Below, in pieces: positions 59,664 through 64,000 of a DNA stretch of 64,000 nucleotides (position 1 is the stretch's first letter; every line of letters begins with the position of its first letter). The translations under genes and the position numbers were made by a program. Under the pieces are notes generated by a model that worked only from the letters and a program-made list of their open reading frames with translations, was not told the origin of the DNA and searched no databases. The stretch comes from Physcomitrium patens (taxonomy: Eukaryota; Streptophyta; Bryopsida; Funariales; Funariaceae). The stretch spans positions 5,458,323 to 5,522,322 of the forward strand of contig NC_037265.1 in assembly GCF_000002425.4 (NCBI RefSeq). Reading direction: 5' to 3'.

Positions 59664-62600
59664 GTGCAGCTGGAACCTTGTACAATTCCTAATGAAGGTC
59701 CTATCCTCTCCTCAGAACCCTCTCCTTGTTTTATAATAGACTTATATTTAGGACCTAAGAATTACAAAGCCTCTGCTTTATTAGATTCGAGAGCCTCAGC
59801 ATGTTTTTTAGATGAACAATTTGTTAAAAGTCGTAAAATACCCTTTGTACAGAAACCTAAACCAGTACATGTAGAAGTCATAGATGGTCGTCCCTTGTCT
59901 TCTAGAGATGTCACTCATGAAACTCATCCTATAAAAGTAACAATAGACGGTCATGATAGCAATATAGCTTTTAACATAATTAAATCCCCGTCCAATCCAG
60001 TTATTTTAGGTTTATCCTCGCTAGAAAAATATAACCCTCAAATAGATTGGAATTCGCGTAAACTTGACTTTTCCAAAAGCGTTATTAATAGTTCTACGAA
60101 CCAAGTAAAAAATTATAAGTCTAGTACAGTAAAACTCGTACTGATAGGTGCAAAAGTATTTATACACGCAACTAAAGAAGGATCAACTTTTGCTATTTAT
60201 GCTGCACCTATTTCTGAAAACGTAAAGACTTCAAGTGGCATTCCAAGTCAATATCAGGAGTATCAAGACGTTTTTGAGAAAAAAAATGCAGATATTCTTC
60301 CTGAGCATCGTCCATATGATTGTTCAATCGACCTCAAGGAAGGAACTCAGCCACCATTTGGACCAATTTACAGTTTATCGCAAGATGAGTTGGCTGAACT
60401 CAAGACATATATTGACGAGAATTTAGCGAAGAATTTCATACGCCATTCAAAATCTCCAGCAGGAGCTCCAATTCTATTCGTAAAGAAAAAAAGATGGATC
60501 TTTACGAATGTGTGTTGATTATCGAGGACTCAACAAGATCACAATCAAGAACAGGTATCCATTACCTTTGATATCAAGACTCCTTGACCAGTTGAATCAA
60601 GCTAAGATCTATACAAAAATAGATCTAAGAGGACCATATAATTTAGTACGGATCAAAGAAGGAGATGAATGGAAGACTGCGTTTCGAACCAGGTATGGAC
60701 ATTTCGAATATAATGTCATGCCCTTTGGACTCACGAATGCACCAGCTGATTTTCAACATCTCATGAATGATGTATTTCGTGAATTCTTAGACAATTTTGT
60801 CGTCTGCTATCTAGACGATATCCTGATCTATTCCAAGAACGTCGAAGAACATGAAATACATGTTCGTCAAGTATTACAAAAACTTAGAGATGCAGGATTG
60901 TACGCCAAGATGGAAAAGTGTGTATTTCACACTACTCAAGTTGACTTTTTAGGATACATCATTTCAAATGATGGTCTCATGATGGATTCTAAGAAAGTCC
61001 AAACAATCGTGGATTGGAAGATTCCAAGGACGGTAAGAGATGTCCAATGTTTCTTGGGATTTGCCAATTACTATCGGATCTTCATCAAAGATTTCTCACG
61101 AGTTGCAGCTCCACTTACACGCTTGACTAGTAAAGATAAATTTCAATGGAATCAAGAAGCGGAAGCAGCATTTGAAGCCTTGAAGACATCGTTTGTCTCT
61201 GCACCAGTCTTATATCGTGTTGACTTTTCCAAGGCATTTTTTATGGAAACAGATGCTTCAGATTTTGCCTTGGGTGCAGTTTTATCACAAATGGGAACAG
61301 ATGACAAACTCCATCCGATAGCTTTTCATTCAAGAAAATTCTCAGCAGCCGAGATCAATTATGAGATCCACGATAAAGAACTTCTTGCGATCGTGGATTC
61401 CTTTCAAGAATGGCGTCATTATCTAGAAGGCGCTTCTAATCCAGTCACTGTGTATACAGATCACAAGAACCTCGAGTATTTCATGTCAGCACGCATGTTG
61501 AATCGTCGTCAAGCTCGTTGGAGTATGTCTTTGTCAAGATTCGAGTTCATTATCACTTATCGACCAGGAAAACAACAAGGTTTATCCGATGCCCTATCTA
61601 GACGTCCTTATTTTGCACCAAAAGAAAGAGATGCAGCTTTTGAGCAACAAAGAACGGTCCTCTTGAAACCGGAGCAATTTCATCTCCGAGCAATGAAATC
61701 AACATTGACTGTTGATTCAACTTTTCTCAAGCAAATCCAGTCCAGTATGTCCTCAGACCCTCTTGTTTATGATATCGAGAATAATTCTTCCAAGTCTCAT
61801 GATCCTTCTAAGTTCGAGTTCAAGAATAATCTATTATATTTTGAAGGACGCCTATATATTCCAGAAGGAGAAGCACGTTTACGTGTTCTTCAAGCACGTC
61901 ATGACTTTCCAGCAGCAGGGCACTTTGGATATAATAAGACTTTGGAACTCATATCAAGAGATTTTTGGTGGCCACAAATGTGGAAGTCAGTCAAAGACTT
62001 TGTACAATCATGTGATATTTGTTCAAGATCAAAAATTCCTCGTCATCGACCTTACAGACTTCTTCAGCCATTACCTATACCAGAACAACCATGGTCTTCT
62101 GTTTCTATGGATTTCATCACAGATCTTCCAAGCTCAAGATCTTATGATTCTATATTTGTGATAGTAGATCGTTTCACCAAGATGGCACATTTTGTGCCAT
62201 GTACAAAATCTATCACAGGTGAAGAAACAGCTAAGCTTTTCATTGATAATATCTATCGCTATCATGGATTACCTAAAGATATCATATCGGATAGGGGAAC
62301 TCAATTTGTGTCAAGATTTTGGAGGACCCTTTTCAAGATTTTAAAAGTGGACATAAAGCTATCTTCGGCTTTCCATCCTCAAACTGATGGACAAACAGAG
62401 CGCGTAAACCAAGTCTTGGAGCAATATTTAAGGTGTACTATCAACTACCAACAAGATGATTGGACAACCCTTCTGCCATTGGTAGAGTTTGCTTATAATA
62501 ATACGGTATATTCTTCCACGCAACAAACACCTTTCTTTGCCAATTATGGCTATCATCCACGACTTGATACTTTTGATTCTTCAAAAGTTGATAATCCTAC

Positions 62601-63153
62601 AGCAGAAGATATGGCAAATCGGTTGTCAGAGTTACATGCAATAATGAAGACACAATTGAAGGAAGCTCAAGAACGACAAAAGATAAACGCAGATCTATAT
62701 CGTAAGGAGCAACCACAAATCAACGTGGGTGATAAGGTATGGCTACTTCGTCGCAATATCAAGACTACTCGACCTTGTGACAAGTTGGACTATCGTAGGC
62801 TTGGCCCCTTTTCTGTTTCTGAACAGATCAACCCAGTTGCATATCGGTTACATCTACCGAAGTCAATGAAGATCCATCCTGTATTCCACGTATCTCTTCT
62901 TGAACCATATAAGACAGTGGATATACAAGGAAGAAGACAAATGCCACCACCTCTTATAGAAGTAGATAATAATGAAGAATTTGAGGTAGAAGAGATATTA
63001 GACTCAAGGCGGCGCCGAAATAAGTTGGAATATCTTGTTCATTGGTGCGGATATGATATTAGTGAACGCACATGGGAGCCATCCAGGAATCTAGCAAATG
63101 CATCAGCTAAAGTCAAAGTTTTTCATCAACGACATCCATCAAAACCAAGATGA
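59664..63153 (+). CDS. Element I pol region (PR, RT, RNase H, IN, chromodomain)
   Basis: Pol polyprotein region of the chromovirus, fossil with an apparent break. Parts: protease-like about 59,720-60,100; reverse transcriptase about 60,330-61,100 with YLDD (60,808-60,819), MPFGLTNAP and the [12 protein letters not shown] connection region; RNase H about 61,230-61,600 ([23 protein letters not shown]); integrase with an HHCC-type zinc part ([29 protein letters not shown], about 61,900-62,040) and a catalytic core ([33 protein letters not shown]) to about 62,500; a GPY/F region about 62,780-62,910 ([20 protein letters not shown]); and a chromodomain about 62,970-63,140 ([22 protein letters not shown]). 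In known chromoviruses the chromodomain steers integration to heterochromatin, which fits the nesting seen here. Confidence 0.95.
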
Positions 63154-63247
63154 AAATCTCTCTTATAAAAGAGACAAGATTGAGACAAGATAACATTCAA
63201 TTTCCTATCCTTGTTTGTAACTTCTTTACATTTGTGACGCTAATTAG

Positions 63248-63670
63248 ATGGAGAGCCAACAACCAGCAGATTCAACTCAAGAACCTTCGTTTGCTGACCT
63301 ACCGGACCAGACATTACGATTGTCACAACCTTCAAGACGACGCAATCGAGATGAAGATCTTCAAGAACGACATGTTCTTCCTCAAACAGATGGTGAGATA
63401 CAACGCGTTTGGTATCACGATTTGGGAAGGGACTCCCGATGTTTGGTGATTTTGCTAGAGGTAGGAACAACTCCTGATGGTGTTCCGAATATTCTATTCG
63501 AAGGAAGTTATGAAGGCCTCAATAATGATCAAATAATTGGGTGGTCTTCCCGCCCTGGTATGGGACACTACCGATGGTTGAGAGGCCCTATCAATCATCT
63601 TCGAAGAGAACAGAGATCAGAGTATGTGGCGAATATAATTCGTCGCATCATAGATTTCCTCAACATATGA
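63248..63670 (+). CDS. Element I ORF3, extra 140-aa ORF of unknown function
   Basis: An open frame of 140 codons, in the sense direction, between the chromodomain end of pol and the 3' LTR. The N-terminal 55-60 residues are rich in Gln, Ser, Asp and Arg, and look disordered (MESQQPADSTQEPS, SQPSRRRNRDEDLQ). The C-terminal part looks folded, with LVILLEVGTTPDGVPNILF, GSYEGL, WSSRPGMGHYRWLRGP and a basic helix-like NHLRREQRSEYVANIIRR. No known domain is recognised, and it is neither an envelope-like nor a zinc-finger protein. Homologous regions sit in the same place in GY1, B, H and partly A. It could be a nucleic-acid-binding or regulatory accessory protein (inference). How it is translated is not visible; it may need a spliced or separate RNA. 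Confidence 0.75.
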   Translation: MESQQPADSTQEPSFADLPDQTLRLSQPSRRRNRDEDLQERHVLPQTDGEIQRVWYHDLGRDSRCLVILLEVGTTPDGVPNILFEGSYEGLNNDQIIGWSSRPGMGHYRWLRGPINHLRREQRSEYVANIIRRIIDFLNI

Positions 63671-63698
63671 TGACCGCTCCTCGTGGAACTCGTCTCTA

Positions 63699-63711
63699 GA
63701 AGGGGGGGTAA
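63699..63711 (+). other. Polypurine tract of element I
   Basis: AGAAGGGGGGGTAA directly before the 3' LTR, the plus-strand primer of LTR retrotransposons. Preserved as purine-rich tracts at the same place in GY1, B and H. Confidence 0.85.
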
Positions 63712-64000
63712 TGTCACAGCCATAATCATGTAAGCTAATAATTACATATAGAAATAGGTAGAAGTAAGTAAAAGTAGATAAAAGTAAGTTAATTGTATAA
63801 TATTTAATATAGAAGCTTCCTAGAAACTTCTTAGACGCTGCTTTGACTTCATAGGTGTCTTTAATTGACTTTTTGGATTAGAAACGTGGTCAACAAGTTG
63901 GCCATGTGCCACACATGTTGTTAGCTTGAAGATCAAGCTAACTATGTGGCCCACACGTAGAAAAACTTGCCTTGTAAGTCAAGGCATGTGTCTTACAAAG
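63712..64000 (+). repeat. Element I 3' LTR, cut by the window end
   Basis: The first 289 bp are present, starting TGTCACAGCC, with three differences from the 5' LTR. The remainder and the target duplication are outside the window. Confidence 0.95.

Larger units (their letters stand above)
52433..64000 (-). mobile_element. Chromovirus-family element H, old and broken, split by element I
   Basis: Minus-strand element. Its 3' LTR is 52,433-52,974, followed by the complement of a purine tract (TATCCTCCTTTTTAG), then ORF3-like, pol and gag regions up to 57,889, where young element I has inserted. The rest of H (gag start and 5' LTR) must lie beyond element I, outside the window. It belongs to the same family as GY1, A, B and I but is much more decayed than I, with many breaks. 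Confidence 0.88.
57890..64000 (+). mobile_element. Chromovirus I (Ty3/gypsy, Tcn1-like), young, near whole
   Basis: Plus-strand element whose 5' LTR (57,890-58,441), internal region and first 289 bp of 3' LTR (from 63,712) lie in the window. The two LTRs differ at 3 of the 289 comparable positions (about 1%), so it is the youngest insertion here. Parts: LTR promoter, hairpin, self-priming site, gag with zinc knuckle, protease, RT, RNase H, integrase, chromodomain, ORF3, purine tract. It looks nearly whole; the coding part shows about two apparent breaks. The left flank is ATTTG; the right duplication lies outside the window. It is inserted into the gag of H, an older member of its own family. 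Confidence 0.96.

Noticed and set aside
61712-62161. 149-codon plus-strand open frame
   Set aside because: Lies wholly within the pol region of element I in another frame; no independent support.

Overview
This is an AT-rich (by eye about 70-75% A+T) heterochromatin-like stretch of a plant-type nuclear genome, made almost wholly of nested and decayed LTR retrotransposons. I recognise no intact host protein gene. The dominant family is a chromodomain-bearing Ty3/gypsy element (chromovirus). Its gag resembles the Tf1/sushi and Tcn1 type, it has a C-terminal chromodomain and an extra ORF before the 3' LTR, and it has a self-priming signal. Tcn1-like chromoviruses are known from mosses and fungi. 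Ty1/copia remnants and TTTAGGG-like arrays also fit a plant, so a moss such as a Physcomitrium relative is my best guess. A fungus is not formally excluded.

Layout. 1-770: unrecognised gene-like stretch ending in a poly(A) signal and A-tract. 771-3,600: AT-rich, nothing recognised. 3,600-7,250: copia remnant holding a solo gypsy LTR with a perfect 5-bp target duplication (4,399-4,951). 7,252-10,256: two more gypsy LTR copies and a remnant of a different gypsy integrase. 10,633-20,160: a three-level nest, with a large LTR-like element (copy 1) split by chromovirus GY1 (11,336-19,565, duplication GTTTC), which is itself split by copy 2 of the large element (16,132-17,964). 20,161-22,640: a GC-richer, CpG-retaining repeat block. 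23,093-33,496: chromovirus A (gag-like plus ORF3-like parts), whose 3' LTR is split by chromovirus B (25,267-33,413, duplication CTTTT), which holds large element copy 4 (28,842-30,720). 33,495-37,903: another gypsy-type element, E, with two 713-bp LTRs, split by copy 5. 38,600-41,092: decayed block relative, copia integrase remnant, rearranged large-element pieces and a solo LTR with duplication TAAGT. 43,780-48,300: gypsy pol remnant J split by copy 6. 48,500-51,064: three same-orientation partial large elements. 52,433 to the window end: old chromovirus H (minus strand), into whose gag region the young chromovirus I (57,890 onward, plus strand) has inserted. The 3' LTR of I is cut by the window edge.

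Points worth following: (1) an extra 140-aa ORF between the chromodomain and the 3' LTR, traceable in five copies of the chromovirus family; (2) a perfect 13-bp hairpin just after the TATA box, whose 3' arm is complementary over 11 nt to the site 2-3 nt downstream of the LTR, matching Tf1-style self-priming; (3) the large TG...CA elements, all without an internal region, with 4-bp duplications that read as ACGT or decayed ACGT, three of them carrying telomere-like minisatellites; (4) a CpG-rich block standing out from an otherwise CpG-depleted window.
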